This document shows positions 51,213 through 59,826 of a DNA stretch of 64,000 bases, one piece after another; position 1 is the first letter of the stretch; the number at the start of each line of letters is the position of its first letter. Both the position numbers and the translations under genes were made by a program. The notes below the pieces were generated by a model, which was not told the DNA's origin, made no database searches, and worked only from the letters and a program-made list of their open reading frames with translations. The stretch is from Brevibacterium aurantiacum (GTDB lineage: Bacteria > Actinomycetota > Actinomycetes > Actinomycetales > Brevibacteriaceae): the NCBI RefSeq assembly GCF_007558825.1, contig NZ_VLTK01000002.1, positions 1 to 64,000 on the forward strand, in the 5' to 3' direction.

Positions 51213-52469
51213 ATGACAGAGAACCCGCCCAGCAGACAGGCCTGGGTGATCCTCGTCATCGGAGTGCTGTCACAGATGGCAGCTACTGTCGCGATCACCG
51301 GTCCGGCCTTCCTGATTCCGTATATGCACACGGACCTCGGCTACACGCTGACTCAAGCCGGCACCGTGGCCGCGGCACCGAGCTTCGGCCTCATCCTCAC
51401 CCTCATCGCCTGGGGTGCCTTCGCCGACAGATTCGGCGAACGACTGGCCATGACGCTGGGCATCGCCCTGACTGCTCTGGCCTCGGGCCTGGCCGTGGCT
51501 GTGGTCGGCTCACCGGTGTGGATGGTCGTCATCATCGCAGCCTCCGGAGCGGCCGCCGCGTCCGTGAACTCGGCCAGCGGGCGAGTGGTCATGGGCTGGT
51601 TTCCCCGCCACCGGCGTGGATTGGCCATGGGCATCAGACAGATGTCGCAGCCGCTGGGCACCAGCGTGGCCGCCCTGAGTGTCCCACCCATCGCCTCATC
51701 CAGCGGGTTCACCGGGTACCTGTGGTTCATCGTCATCGTCACCGGTGTCATGGCCGTGATCTGCTTCGGGCTCGTCCGGGATCCTCCCCGCGCAGCGGTG
51801 GCACCCACCCCCGTACCCACGTCCACCGATGATGCCCGGCCAGGGCCCGCCTCGGCGCTGGGAGAGGTGGAAACGCCCACCTCGACGAGCAATCCCTACC
51901 GGATGGATTCGTTCCTGTGGCGGATCCACGCCGTCTCCGCGCTGCTGGTGATTCCGCAGTTCGCGTTCTCCACCTATGGCCTCATCTGGCTCATCGCGAA
52001 CCAGCACATCAGCGTCGGCATCGCCGGCGGCATCGTCGCGGCCTCTCAGATCGTGGGAGCAATCGGACGCATGATAGTCGGTGGCCTCTCCGATCGGCTC
52101 GGTTCCAGGGTCGGCCTGATGCGGATCGTAGCCATTGCGGCCTTCGTTCTCGTGGCAGCGATCGCGTTGATCTCACTCACGCCGATGCCCGCTGTGGCGA
52201 CAGTGGTGTTCATTTTGGCGTCTACGGTCTCGGTGGCCGACAACGGGCTGGCCTTCGCCTCGGTCGCCGAGGCTGCCGGACCGCAATGGTCGGGCAAGGC
52301 CATGGGCACGCAGAACACTGGACAGTTCGTCGTGTCCGCGATCTTGGGTCCGGGATTCGGAGCGCTGATCACTGTGTTCGGCTATCCGCTGTCATTTGCC
52401 ATCGTCGCGGCGGCGCCTCTCCTCAGCCTTGGGATCATTCCAAAACAGGACATCGATCGGATAACCTGA
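51213..52469 (+). CDS. MFS transporter
   Basis: A 418-residue major facilitator with about 12 membrane helices. The first loop has AFADRFGERLAMTLG, the classic G-x-x-x-D-R-x-G-R/E motif A, and the second half repeats it as GGLSDRLGSRVGLMR. A long cytoplasmic loop of Pro/Thr/Ser lies in the middle (about residues 195-230). The group looks like CynX/NimT-type or oxalate/formate-like uptake carriers, but the substrate cannot be told. The ATG at 51213 is set by the leaderless-type -10 box. The elaborate upstream repeats suggest tight control by a regulator not encoded next to it. Confidence 0.88.
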   Translation: MTENPPSRQAWVILVIGVLSQMAATVAITGPAFLIPYMHTDLGYTLTQAGTVAAAPSFGLILTLIAWGAFADRFGERLAMTLGIALTALASGLAVAVVGSPVWMVVIIAASGAAAASVNSASGRVVMGWFPRHRRGLAMGIRQMSQPLGTSVAALSVPPIASSSGFTGYLWFIVIVTGVMAVICFGLVRDPPRAAVAPTPVPTSTDDARPGPASALGEVETPTSTSNPYRMDSFLWRIHAVSALLVIPQFAFSTYGLIWLIANQHISVGIAGGIVAASQIVGAIGRMIVGGLSDRLGSRVGLMRIVAIAAFVLVAAIALISLTPMPAVATVVFILASTVSVADNGLAFASVAEAAGPQWSGKAMGTQNTGQFVVSAILGPGFGALITVFGYPLSFAIVAAAPLLSLGIIPKQDIDRIT

Positions 52470-52573
52470 TGTTCATCTTTGCTCAGTACTGTGCCTGAAG
52501 ACTGGTGACGACCGCGAGATGACGAGGCCAAGCCGCTGACGAAGACTGTTGCTGTCGATGTGAAGGAGCGCCC

Positions 52574-53476
52574 GTGAATAACCTGCTCAATGAGAATCTG
52601 CGCGAATACATCGACAAGCTTCGAATCGAGGGCTATCAGGTCGAGGACTCACACACCGCGGACCCGCATCTCATCGATCCGATGGGGCGTGCGGTCGAGA
52701 CATGGCGTGAGGGCTACCCGTACCCGGAACTCATGGACCGGGAGGAATACGAGCTCGAGAAGTACCAGCTGCAGGTGGAGCTGCTGAAATTCCAGTACTG
52801 GGGGCAAGACACCGACCGTAAGCACGTCATCGTCTTCGAAGGCCGTGACGCTGCCGGCAAGGGTGGGACGATCAAGCGCTTCACCGAGCATCTCAATCCG
52901 CGTGCGGCACGCGTCGTGGCCTTGAACAAGCCCTCGGACAAGGAAGCAGGGCAGTGGTATTTCCAGCGCTACATCAGCCACCTGCCCACCAACGGTGAGA
53001 TCGTCATGTTCGACCGGTCCTGGTACAACCGGGCCAACGTCGAGCGGGTCATGAACTTCTGCACGGACTACGAGTACGAGACGTTCATGGAACAGGCACC
53101 GGTGTTCGAGAAGATGCTCATCGACTCCGACATCCATGTCACCAAGTTCTGGTTCTCCGTGACCCAGCGGGAACAGCGGACCCGTTTCGCGATTCGCCAG
53201 ATCGACCCGGTGAGACAGTGGAAACTGTCTCCCATGGACCTTGAGTCCTTAGATCGCTGGGACGACTACACCGCGGCGAAGGAAGAGATGTTCCGTCGCA
53301 CAGACAGCGATCATGCTCCGTGGATCACCATCAAGAGCAATGACAAGAAGCGGGCACGACTCAACGCGCTGCGCTACTTCCTCAACCAGTTCGACTACGA
53401 GGACAAGGACACCTCGATCGTCTACGAACCCGACCCGATCATCGTCCGCCGCGGACGCGACGCCGTCGACGACTGA
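52574..53476 (+). CDS. ppk2: Polyphosphate kinase 2
   Basis: A 300-residue class I PPK2, transferring phosphate between polyphosphate and nucleoside diphosphates. Walker A GRDAAGKGG is at about residues 92-100, the lid RFTEHLNPRAARVVAL follows, and Walker B-like DRSWYNRANVE is at about 145. The C-terminal helical part (SPMDLESLDRWDDY) is conserved. GTG start has GAAGGAG seven bases upstream. The gene's last codons are the first unit of an 18-bp tandem repeat. Codon 226 is TTA. With the ppx gene at 43848 it forms the polyphosphate cycle of this window. Confidence 0.95.
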   Translation: MNNLLNENLREYIDKLRIEGYQVEDSHTADPHLIDPMGRAVETWREGYPYPELMDREEYELEKYQLQVELLKFQYWGQDTDRKHVIVFEGRDAAGKGGTIKRFTEHLNPRAARVVALNKPSDKEAGQWYFQRYISHLPTNGEIVMFDRSWYNRANVERVMNFCTDYEYETFMEQAPVFEKMLIDSDIHVTKFWFSVTQREQRTRFAIRQIDPVRQWKLSPMDLESLDRWDDYTAAKEEMFRRTDSDHAPWITIKSNDKKRARLNALRYFLNQFDYEDKDTSIVYEPDPIIVRRGRDAVDD

Positions 53477-53539
53477 GCATCCATCGACGACTGAGCATCC
53501 ATCGACGACTGAGCAACCATCGACGATTGAGCAATCGTC
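53468..53539. repeat. Four-copy 18-bp tandem repeat over the ppk2 stop
   Basis: Units start at 53468, 53486, 53504 and 53522: GACGACTGAGCATCCATC twice, then GACGACTGAGCAACCATC and GACGATTGAGCAATCGTC. Each unit carries TGA in the ppk2 frame. The last unit forms a hairpin CGACGATT/AATCGTCG. Confidence 0.8.
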
Positions 53540-53573
53540 GACGGTGTGAAGCCGCCGACGGTGTGCCCACATA

Positions 53574-53855
53574 TCAGTCCGGGGGCTCGGAAGCGGGGAA
53601 CTCGTCGGCCTTGGTATCGCCGCTCGTCACGTCTGTTCTCCTGGCCTTGGATTCATCTGTGGCGGTATGCGATCCGTCGGGGTTCTGCTTGAGACTGACG
53701 CCCTGTTCGGAGGCGACCTCCTCCAGGCGCTCCTCCGACTCATCTTCGGTGTATCCGACGTGGGCGCTGTCGGCTATGTCGGATGTTCCGGCGGCTGGTT
53801 CGAAGGCCTCGTCGAGTGTTTCGGCCGCCTTGCGGAGTTTGTTCTCTTTGCTCAT
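53574..53855 (-). CDS. Small acidic hypothetical protein
   Basis: A 93-residue hydrophilic protein, probably partly disordered: SKENKLRKAAETLDEAFEP, then ADSAHVGYTEDESEERLEEV, and a C-terminal stretch KQNPDGSHTATDESKARR. It has no membrane helix and no cysteine. I do not recognise the family; the DGSHTA-like segment recurs in small actinobacterial stress-type proteins. The ATG at 53855 has AGAGGAG seven bases upstream. It is convergent with ppk2. Confidence 0.65.
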   Translation of the reverse strand: MSKENKLRKAAETLDEAFEPAAGTSDIADSAHVGYTEDESEERLEEVASEQGVSLKQNPDGSHTATDESKARRTDVTSGDTKADEFPASEPPD

Positions 53856-54155
53856 TGCTCTGCTCCTCTCATCGATCAAAGCAACAGCTGTCGCACCAGT
53901 GAGGTGCGACGATGTGGAAACGACTGAATCGACTTCCGTCTTCGACGCTAGTGCCCATCATCGGTGACGGCAAGGAATCGACTTCTTCCTGACCGGATTG
54001 GCAGGGGACGCTGACGGCATTGCCAAAGTAAGTCGACCGGTACGAAGCTGGCGGATGAACGTGCTGCGGCCGGGTGGAAGGGGAAAGACCACCCGGCCGG
54101 AATTGTGGAGCGGACAGAGTCCGCAGTTTTCACTTGGGCGCGATGCCCATGGTGC
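53856..54155. other. Intergenic region with two hairpins
   Basis: No gene is seen. GTCGCACC-agtga-GGTGCGAC (53890-53910) is a perfect inverted repeat in the upstream region of the 53855 gene. CGGCCGGGTGG (54067-54077) with CCACCCGGCCG (54089-54099) probably terminates the leftward DUF1461 gene. Confidence 0.55.
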
Positions 54156-55205
54156 TCAGGCTTCTCGCCGGGCCTTCTTCAGCGCACGGCGCTTCTTGTG
54201 GCCGGCAAAGCTGAGCCAGAAGAGGACGATGGCCAGGAGGACGAAGAGTCCGCCTCCGGCAATTCCCGCGTCGACCCAGAACTGGGGCGGGAAGAGTCGG
54301 ATGAGGGAATCGTCGCTGTAGAACTCCCAGGTCCCGTCGGAGAAGAAGACTTTGTGGAATCCGCGGAAGAAGGTATCCCACCCGAGGAATGCCAGCACTG
54401 CCGCGGCGGCCATGGCGATGATGCTGATGATGGCGCCCAAACGCAGCCCGACGTGGATTCCCATGCCATGTCTGCGTGACATGTAGAGGCCGAAGAGGAC
54501 CGCGCCGATGAGACCGATCATCGCAATCAGGTACAGCAGTGAGATGAGGTCCTTGACGTCGGCCATGTGATTGAGCTCTTCGGAGATGAAGATGGGCTCG
54601 CCATTGGGCATGATCACATCGGCGAGGTAACGCCGTGAGTCGAGGTTCGCCAGGTAGTCGATGACGTAGGTGGCGTAGTGTTCGCGGTCGGCGCTGCCGA
54701 AGCCGAACTGGTCGGCCGGGAATCCTGGGCGGAAGTACTCGAACTTGATGAACAGTCCGGAGGCGACGAAGCGCACGGCCAAGGCCAGGAGGATGAACGG
54801 TATGGCCAGTGTGATCCAGATGGTGCCGATGACATCGAGGACGCTGCGGCGGCGTTCGGGCACCTCAGGGTCATGAGTCTCGGTGGACGTCGCGGCGTGA
54901 GTCACGGCGGCCCAGTCAGCTTCGCTCATCACAGCAGTGCGAGCGTTGGCAGGCACTTCGCGGGTCCGGGCGGTCTCTGGGGGATGCGACGAGTGAGCGG
55001 GCGCAACGTGCACCGGCCCAGTTGAGGGCTTGGGCTCGTCCTTGGCGATCGGCTCTCGGATCGGATCGAACGCCTCGGTGTCGGTCGAAGGATCGTTCGC
55101 GGCCTCCAGCGGAGGTTCCGTCTGCTTTTCGGCAGCACTACTGGATCCTGAACTCATCCGCCTGCTCAGGAGGTCTTCGGTCTCGTTCTTCTTGTCTCCA
55201 GCCAC
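54156..55205 (-). CDS. TIGR01906/DUF1461 family integral membrane protein
   Basis: About 349 residues. A 130-residue cytoplasmic N-terminus rich in Glu, Pro, Ser and Ala is followed by the DUF1461 membrane core: IGTIWITLAIPFILLALAV, an outside loop, SLLYLIAMIGLIGAVLFGLY, and GAIISIIAMAAAAVLAFLGW. The family signature WDTFFRGFHKVFF, TWEFYSDDSLIRLFPPQFW is intact. The end is strongly basic (HKKRRALKKARR). Function unknown. The GTG at 55205 is preferred because GACAAT ends six bases upstream; a TTG at 55235 is the outer limit of the frame. Confidence 0.82.
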   Translation of the reverse strand: MAGDKKNETEDLLSRRMSSGSSSAAEKQTEPPLEAANDPSTDTEAFDPIREPIAKDEPKPSTGPVHVAPAHSSHPPETARTREVPANARTAVMSEADWAAVTHAATSTETHDPEVPERRRSVLDVIGTIWITLAIPFILLALAVRFVASGLFIKFEYFRPGFPADQFGFGSADREHYATYVIDYLANLDSRRYLADVIMPNGEPIFISEELNHMADVKDLISLLYLIAMIGLIGAVLFGLYMSRRHGMGIHVGLRLGAIISIIAMAAAAVLAFLGWDTFFRGFHKVFFSDGTWEFYSDDSLIRLFPPQFWVDAGIAGGGLFVLLAIVLFWLSFAGHKKRRALKKARREA

Positions 55206-55386
55206 GTTCCCATTGTCAGTGACCCGGATGGGCAAGCAGGCTCCGACACGCCACAGACCCCCAGATCACTGAGGCGAACGGGATCGCCGAGGTGGCCCGT
55301 CGTCCCGAATTCTTCCCCGCGGCCGCCCGGTCGGGTAGTCCAGTGGGCCGGTCGCTCAACTCAGCAGGGCCTGGCGGTCCACCCGT

Positions 55387-55440
55387 TGGGGCTGGTCAGG
55401 CAACTCAATGGGGCTGGTCAGGCAACTCAATGGGGCTGGG
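55387..55440. repeat. 22-bp tandem repeat
   Basis: TGGGGCTGGTCAGGCAACTCAA at 55387-55408 and 55409-55430, with a partial third copy at 55431-55440. It lies just past the AEC permease stop in a 238-base gap without other content. Confidence 0.75.
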
Positions 55441-55443
55441 CAG

Positions 55444-56370
55444 TCAGCCCAGCAGGGCAGCGATGATGACGAGTGTCGGCACTGCCAGAACGGTGGTGAT
55501 GAAGACCGCATCACGCATGAGCGCCTCGGACTGTCGGTACTGCATGGAGTAGATGTAGACGTTCTGCGCCGTGGGCAGTGCCGAAGTGACGACGATGGCG
55601 AACAGAGCGATGCCGGAGTATCCCAGCAGGGGACCGCCGATGACCCAGGCCAGAGCAGGCTGGATGACCTGTTTGGCGATCGTGATGTACGTCAGCTGCT
55701 TCCTGGTTCCGCGAGCAGGCAGTCCCCAACCGTCCTTGAGTGAGATGCCGAAGGCCAGCAGTGCTCCGGGGACCGCAGTGGCGCCGATCATGTCGATGGG
55801 CTCGAAGATGAAGCGCGGAAGTTCGAAACCCGTCGCCGAGGCGGCCACACCGGCGGCTGCACCCAGGACAATGGGGTTGCGGAGGATCTGGAGCACGCCG
55901 GAGTACCAGCGCTGATCGTGCTTCTTCTTCCCCGCGGCGTCGAGAACGGCCATGCCGATGGGGGCGAGGATGAGCAGCTGGAACAGCAGCACAGGCGCGA
56001 CATATCCGACATCATGGAGGACGTAGGCCGCAATCGGGATGCCGAGATTGCCGATGTTGACGTAGCTGACAGCCCAGGCGGAGAACATCGCCTCGCCGGT
56101 GCTGCGTTTGCGGATGTATCGGGTGAGCACGAACAGCAGCACGCCCACGATCACGGCGGACCCGCCCGTGGCCAGGAGCGCTGTGTTGAAGATCAGCCCG
56201 AGATCGGTGTCGGCAACGGTGACGTAGAGCAGGGTGGGAGTACCGGCATAGAAGACCAGCTTCGCGATGACCTGCTGACCGTTGGGCCCGAGGACTTCGG
56301 ATCGTCCCAGCACGAATCCGACCAGGATGACACCTGCGATGACGGCGAAGCCTTCGAAAACAGCCAGCAT
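55444..56370 (-). CDS. AEC (auxin efflux carrier) family permease
   Basis: A 308-residue membrane protein with about ten helices in two inverted halves, as in the bacterial AEC (bile acid/arsenite-type fold) group. It begins MLAVFEGFAVIAGVILVGFVLG, with the typical LVFYAGTPTLLYVTVADTD region and YVNIGNLGIPIAAYVL, whose N-x-G-x-x-x-P motif is conserved, and AQNVYIYSMQY near the end, also typical. Malate, malonate or other small acids are transported by relatives. There is no neighbour to reveal the substrate. No strong ribosome binding site is seen. Confidence 0.9.
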   Translation of the reverse strand: MLAVFEGFAVIAGVILVGFVLGRSEVLGPNGQQVIAKLVFYAGTPTLLYVTVADTDLGLIFNTALLATGGSAVIVGVLLFVLTRYIRKRSTGEAMFSAWAVSYVNIGNLGIPIAAYVLHDVGYVAPVLLFQLLILAPIGMAVLDAAGKKKHDQRWYSGVLQILRNPIVLGAAAGVAASATGFELPRFIFEPIDMIGATAVPGALLAFGISLKDGWGLPARGTRKQLTYITIAKQVIQPALAWVIGGPLLGYSGIALFAIVVTSALPTAQNVYIYSMQYRQSEALMRDAVFITTVLAVPTLVIIAALLG

Positions 56371-56455
56371 GGGCTACCGGTGGTCCTCGCTTTCCGGGTC
56401 AGTCGGCTTCGGCCGAGGCAGACGGTGATGGTGGGGTCAGGCGGCGGTGGCGGGG

Positions 56456-56773
56456 TCAGTCGGTGGTAGCAGAGTCGACGGCTGCATAGGCAGCTGTCGC
56501 AGTCACGGCGGCGACGCTGAACACAGCGGGCCAGGCACCGATCTTCTTCGCCAAGGGATGAGAGGCTCCGAACCCGCCGAGGTAGCCCAAGGTCAGCGCC
56601 GTGCCGACGGGCCAGCCCGCCTTGGTGAACCAGGTGCGGGCCGCGTAGGCGCCGGCGGCTGCGAGCACGACTCCGCCGAGGGGGCGGATCCCGGTCTCGC
56701 GGGCGGTCAGGAATCCGCCGACGAGACCTGCGGCGACAAGTGGGGCGGTCGAAACTTCACGTGCGTCCTTCAT
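56456..56773 (-). CDS. Small hypothetical membrane protein
   Basis: A 105-residue protein rich in Ala and Gly with three weak hydrophobic helices: LVAAGLVGGFLTA, PLGGVVLAAAGAYAARTWF and VFSVAAVTATAAYAAVD. I recognise no named family, but similar short proteins are frequent in actinomycetes. The ATG at 56773 is used because TAAACT (56781-56786, minus strand) ends seven bases before it; the longer open frame to 57418 is the shadow of the DUF202 genes. Confidence 0.7.
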   Translation of the reverse strand: MKDAREVSTAPLVAAGLVGGFLTARETGIRPLGGVVLAAAGAYAARTWFTKAGWPVGTALTLGYLGGFGASHPLAKKIGAWPAVFSVAAVTATAAYAAVDSATTD

Positions 56774-56780
56774 GACGTCC

Positions 56781-56786
56781 AGTTTA
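56781..56786 (-). promoter_or_regulatory. -10 box of the 105-residue gene
   Basis: TAAACT on the minus strand ends seven bases before ATG 56773. Confidence 0.45.
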
Positions 56787-56832
56787 GGCAACGCCGGGCG
56801 GGAACCGGACGGCGGTCTCACAACGAGGAACG

Positions 56833-57183
56833 TCAACCAAGGGAGATCTTGATGACCGAGGCGATTCCGAGAACGGCGATGAGGCAGACCGAGCTCGTGA
56901 GGAAGAGGATCGCCCAGGGGGTCGGACGCCCCCGTTCGGCGCGAATGGACCCCGCTCCGAGGCGGTAACGCCTGACCTGCAGGGCGATCGCAGCGATCGC
57001 CAATGCGATGCAGACGACGAAGATCACGACAGACAGTCCTTCGAACACGTTGATCCAGCGGATGAACAGGAGGCTGACAACGGTCATCGTCAGGCTGGTG
57101 CGCAGCCAGGACTGGGTCGTCCGCTCGGGTTGCAGGCCCGGATCGGCATGTGGCTGGGGCCGTCTGGGGCGCGGAGTGGTCAT
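56833..57183 (-). CDS. DUF202 family membrane protein (second of pair)
   Basis: A 116-residue protein with three membrane helices. The DUF202 mark, TTQSWLRTSLTMTVVSLLF, parallels the R-T-x-L-A/S-W-x-R-T pattern in its partner, though more divergent. Helices continue with LSVVIFVVCIALAIAAI and AILFLTSSVCLIAVLG. Its ATG overlaps the stop of the upstream YidH-like gene (ATGA), so the two are translated together. The function of the family is not known. Confidence 0.82.
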   Translation of the reverse strand: MTTPRPRRPQPHADPGLQPERTTQSWLRTSLTMTVVSLLFIRWINVFEGLSVVIFVVCIALAIAAIALQVRRYRLGAGSIRAERGRPTPWAILFLTSSVCLIAVLGIASVIKISLG

Positions 57184-57560
57184 AGGACTCCGGCGAAGAC
57201 CAGTACGAGGAGGCCGGCACCCAATGCGGTGGCCAGGCTGACGATGGGAATGATGAGAGGCAGCGGCAGCGACGTCTTGTGGCGCATGGCCGATTCGATG
57301 CGGTGCCATCTGAATGCCGCACCGGCGGCGAGGATGAATCCGATGACCATGAGCACGATCGATAGGGTCGCACGCAGGCCAGAGGTGAAGATCTCCGAGG
57401 TGAAGGCCTCGACCGCAATGCCGCCGCCGATGAATGCCAGCGCCGTGCGGATCCATGACAGGAATGTGCGTTCGTTGGCGAGGGTGAAACGCGGATCGGG
57501 ATCTTCGCCGTCGGGAAATATCTGACGGGCGATCCTGCTGCGTGAGTCGTCGTGGGTCAC
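57180..57560 (-). CDS. DUF202 family membrane protein (YidH-like, first of pair)
   Basis: A 126-residue protein with the full DUF202 signature DPRFTLANERTFLSWIRTAL near residue 20-40, then helices FIGGGIAVEAF, LSIVLMVIGFILAAGAAF and LIIPIVSLATALGAGLLVLV. YidH-type proteins are small membrane proteins without known activity. The GTG at 57560 is chosen: TATCCT (57567-57572, minus strand) ends six bases before it, a leaderless layout. ATG 57593 in frame is the other choice. Confidence 0.85.
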   Translation of the reverse strand: MTHDDSRSRIARQIFPDGEDPDPRFTLANERTFLSWIRTALAFIGGGIAVEAFTSEIFTSGLRATLSIVLMVIGFILAAGAAFRWHRIESAMRHKTSLPLPLIIPIVSLATALGAGLLVLVFAGVL

Positions 57561-57566
57561 GTATCG

Positions 57567-57572
57567 AGGATA
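57567..57572 (-). promoter_or_regulatory. -10 box for the DUF202 pair
   Basis: TATCCT on the minus strand ends six bases before GTG 57560. Confidence 0.5.
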
Positions 57573-57725
57573 ACTGCTGTGGTCGAATACCATGTCAAGG
57601 TACGACGATTTCCGCTGAAGTTCGCCTCCAGACGCGAAGTCGCCGGTAGTGCGATGTGGGCGCGACGGTGAGTTCGATGTCAGTGGTGCGGGCGGTGCAG
57701 CCGAAGATGAAGGTGAAGACGCTAC

Positions 57726-59066
57726 ATGACTGACAGTGAAAACGGGCCGCAGCCATCCGGTCCCGGCGATCCGACAGCCCCCGGTCCGGCAGACCCAGGT
57801 GCAGGCACGGGTGTGCCCGAGGCCCAGGGGCCAGCCAAATGGAAGGTGATCGGCCCCGGCCTGGTCGTGGCCGCGACCGGTGTCGGCGCCGCCGACATGG
57901 TGGCGACTCTTGTAGCCGGCAGCCAGTTCGGCTACGGACTGATGTGGGCGGTGATCGTCGGTGTGATCCTCAAGATCGTCCTCGTCGAGGGCGCTGGTCG
58001 ATTCACTCTGGCCACGGGGAAGACGATCTTCGAAGGTTGGACGTCTCTGGGACGGTGGACGACCTGGTACTTCGGGCCCTACATCATCATCTGGGGATTC
58101 GTCTACGGTGCCACCGCGATGAGTTCTGCCGCGCTCCCTCTGGCCGCACTGTTTCCAGGAGTCAACCTCACAGTCTGGGCGATCCTCATGGGCCTGGCCG
58201 GTTTCGCCATGGTCTGGTTCGGGCGGTACTCCGTCTTCGAGAAGATCACCGCGGCCCTCGTCGGAATCATGTTCGTCACCGTTGTGGGCCTGGCCATCAT
58301 CGCCGTTCCCAACATTCCGGAAATGCTCACCGGACTCATCCCGCTGATTCCGGAAGGCGGCGTCATCTACACCTTGGCTCTGGCCGGCGGTGTCGGCGGC
58401 ACCATCACCCTGGCTGCCTACGGATACTGGCTGCGTGAGAAGGGCTGGCACACACCCAAATGGATGCGTGTGATGCGCATCGACAACTCCATGGCCTACG
58501 TGCTGACAGGAATCTTCGTCATCGCTATGCTCATCGTCGGAGCCGAGGTCGTGCGCGCAGCCGGAGTCTCCATCTCTGCCGATGACAAGGGTCTGATCGA
58601 ACTCGCAGAAGTCCTCAAAGCCAAATACGGCGATGTGGTCGGAACCGGCTTCCTCGTCGGCTTCTGGGCCGCATCCTTCTCCTCGATCATCGGAGTGTGG
58701 AACGGTGTGTCGCTCATGTTCGCCGACTTCTGGGGACACATGCGCAAGAGGCCCAGCGGTCACCCCGACACGCTGACCGGCGGAAAGTACTTCAAGTTCT
58801 ACGTGTTGTGGCTGACCTTCCCACCCATGCTGCTCTTCCTGCTGGGCAAGCCGATCGGTCTGATCCTGGCCTACGGTGTGCTCGGATCGCTGTTCATGCC
58901 GTTCCTGGCAATCACACTGCTCGGTCTTCTCAATGGTAAGAAGATCCCGAAGAAGTGGGCCAACAAGCTGCACACCAATATCGCTCTGGCCATCACAGCG
59001 CTGCTCTTCATCATCCTCGGCGTTCAGCAGCTCTATTCGAGCCTGGCTCCGCTCTGGGGCGGATGA
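57726..59066 (+). CDS. Nramp-fold transporter without canonical metal motifs
   Basis: A 446-residue membrane protein with about 11 helices and a Pro/Gly-rich N-terminal tail. It aligns with Nramp proteins by GPGLVVAATGVGAADMVATL and AGSQFGYGLMWAV in helix 1 and by the general layout, but the metal-binding DPGN of helix 1 reads GAAD, and the helix 6 M-P-H motif reads AAYGYW. It therefore belongs to the divergent Nramp-related branch rather than Mn/Fe importers. Substrate unknown; magnesium or an organic ion are possibilities. GAAGG lies well upstream of the ATG. It stands alone, divergent from the DUF202 pair. Confidence 0.88.
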   Translation: MTDSENGPQPSGPGDPTAPGPADPGAGTGVPEAQGPAKWKVIGPGLVVAATGVGAADMVATLVAGSQFGYGLMWAVIVGVILKIVLVEGAGRFTLATGKTIFEGWTSLGRWTTWYFGPYIIIWGFVYGATAMSSAALPLAALFPGVNLTVWAILMGLAGFAMVWFGRYSVFEKITAALVGIMFVTVVGLAIIAVPNIPEMLTGLIPLIPEGGVIYTLALAGGVGGTITLAAYGYWLREKGWHTPKWMRVMRIDNSMAYVLTGIFVIAMLIVGAEVVRAAGVSISADDKGLIELAEVLKAKYGDVVGTGFLVGFWAASFSSIIGVWNGVSLMFADFWGHMRKRPSGHPDTLTGGKYFKFYVLWLTFPPMLLFLLGKPIGLILAYGVLGSLFMPFLAITLLGLLNGKKIPKKWANKLHTNIALAITALLFIILGVQQLYSSLAPLWGG

Positions 59067-59132
59067 GATGTCGCCTGCCGCACCGGCGGGAAGACTCTGT
59101 TCTTCTTCTCGCCGGTACGGCAGACTGGAGAC

Positions 59133-59720
59133 ATGGCCCGCGACGATGCGATGAAGACGATCCTGAAGAACCACCTGCAGACATGCCGCAACGATCTGAT
59201 GTGGAAGTTGGACGGTCTCGACGAACGTGACCGGCGGCTGCCGCGCACGGGCACGGGCCTCAATCTCGCCGGTGTCGTCAAACATATGGCCAACGTGGAG
59301 ATCGGGTACTTCGGCGACACCTTCGGCAGGCCCTGGCCGAACCCCGCCGAGACCGTCTCCTATGAGCAGTTCGAAGCCGATCCGCAGGCCGACTGGTACG
59401 CGACGGAGAGCGAAACGGCGGAATCCGTCATCGACTTCTACAGACGTGTGTGGACCTTCGCCGACGAAACCATCGACACGCACTCTCTCGATGCGCAGGG
59501 CACGGTTCCACATTGGCCGACGGAGAAGGCTGCAGTGTCTCTGCAGCAGATCATGGTTCACGTCATCGTGGACCTTGCGCGGCATGTCGGACAGGTCGAC
59601 ATCGTTCGCGAAAGCATCGACGAGCAGGTCGGACTCAACCCGCGCAGTCTGAACATGCCGGAGGGCCATGACTGGGAGGCCTACCTCGCCAAGCTGCGGT
59701 CGTTGGCCGATAACGCCTGA
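59133..59720 (+). CDS. DinB family protein
   Basis: A 195-residue four-helix-bundle protein of the DinB/mycothiol-transferase type. KHMANVEIGYFGDTFG in the second helix and HVIVDLARHVGQVDIVRE in the last supply the usual His-x-n-His-x-x-x-His metal triad. Members in actinomycetes are thiol transferases that use mycothiol, or remain uncharacterised; the reaction here is unknown. The ATG follows GGAGAC directly and a CAGACT -10-like hexamer lies six bases upstream, so it may be leaderless. Confidence 0.88.
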   Translation: MARDDAMKTILKNHLQTCRNDLMWKLDGLDERDRRLPRTGTGLNLAGVVKHMANVEIGYFGDTFGRPWPNPAETVSYEQFEADPQADWYATESETAESVIDFYRRVWTFADETIDTHSLDAQGTVPHWPTEKAAVSLQQIMVHVIVDLARHVGQVDIVRESIDEQVGLNPRSLNMPEGHDWEAYLAKLRSLADNA

Positions 59721-59811
59721 GCACCCTCGAACACCGCTGCCGGGCGAGTCCGCGCACGTGGGACTGGATGCGTGCACCCACGGGAGGTGCCTACCTCGGC
59801 GGGTCAGGCGA

Positions 59812-59817
59812 TAAGCT
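59812..59817 (+). promoter_or_regulatory. Possible -10 box for hrpA
   Basis: TAAGCT ends nine bases before ATG 59827, so the leader would be absent or only a few bases long. Confidence 0.35.
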
Positions 59818-59826
59818 GGGACTGAA

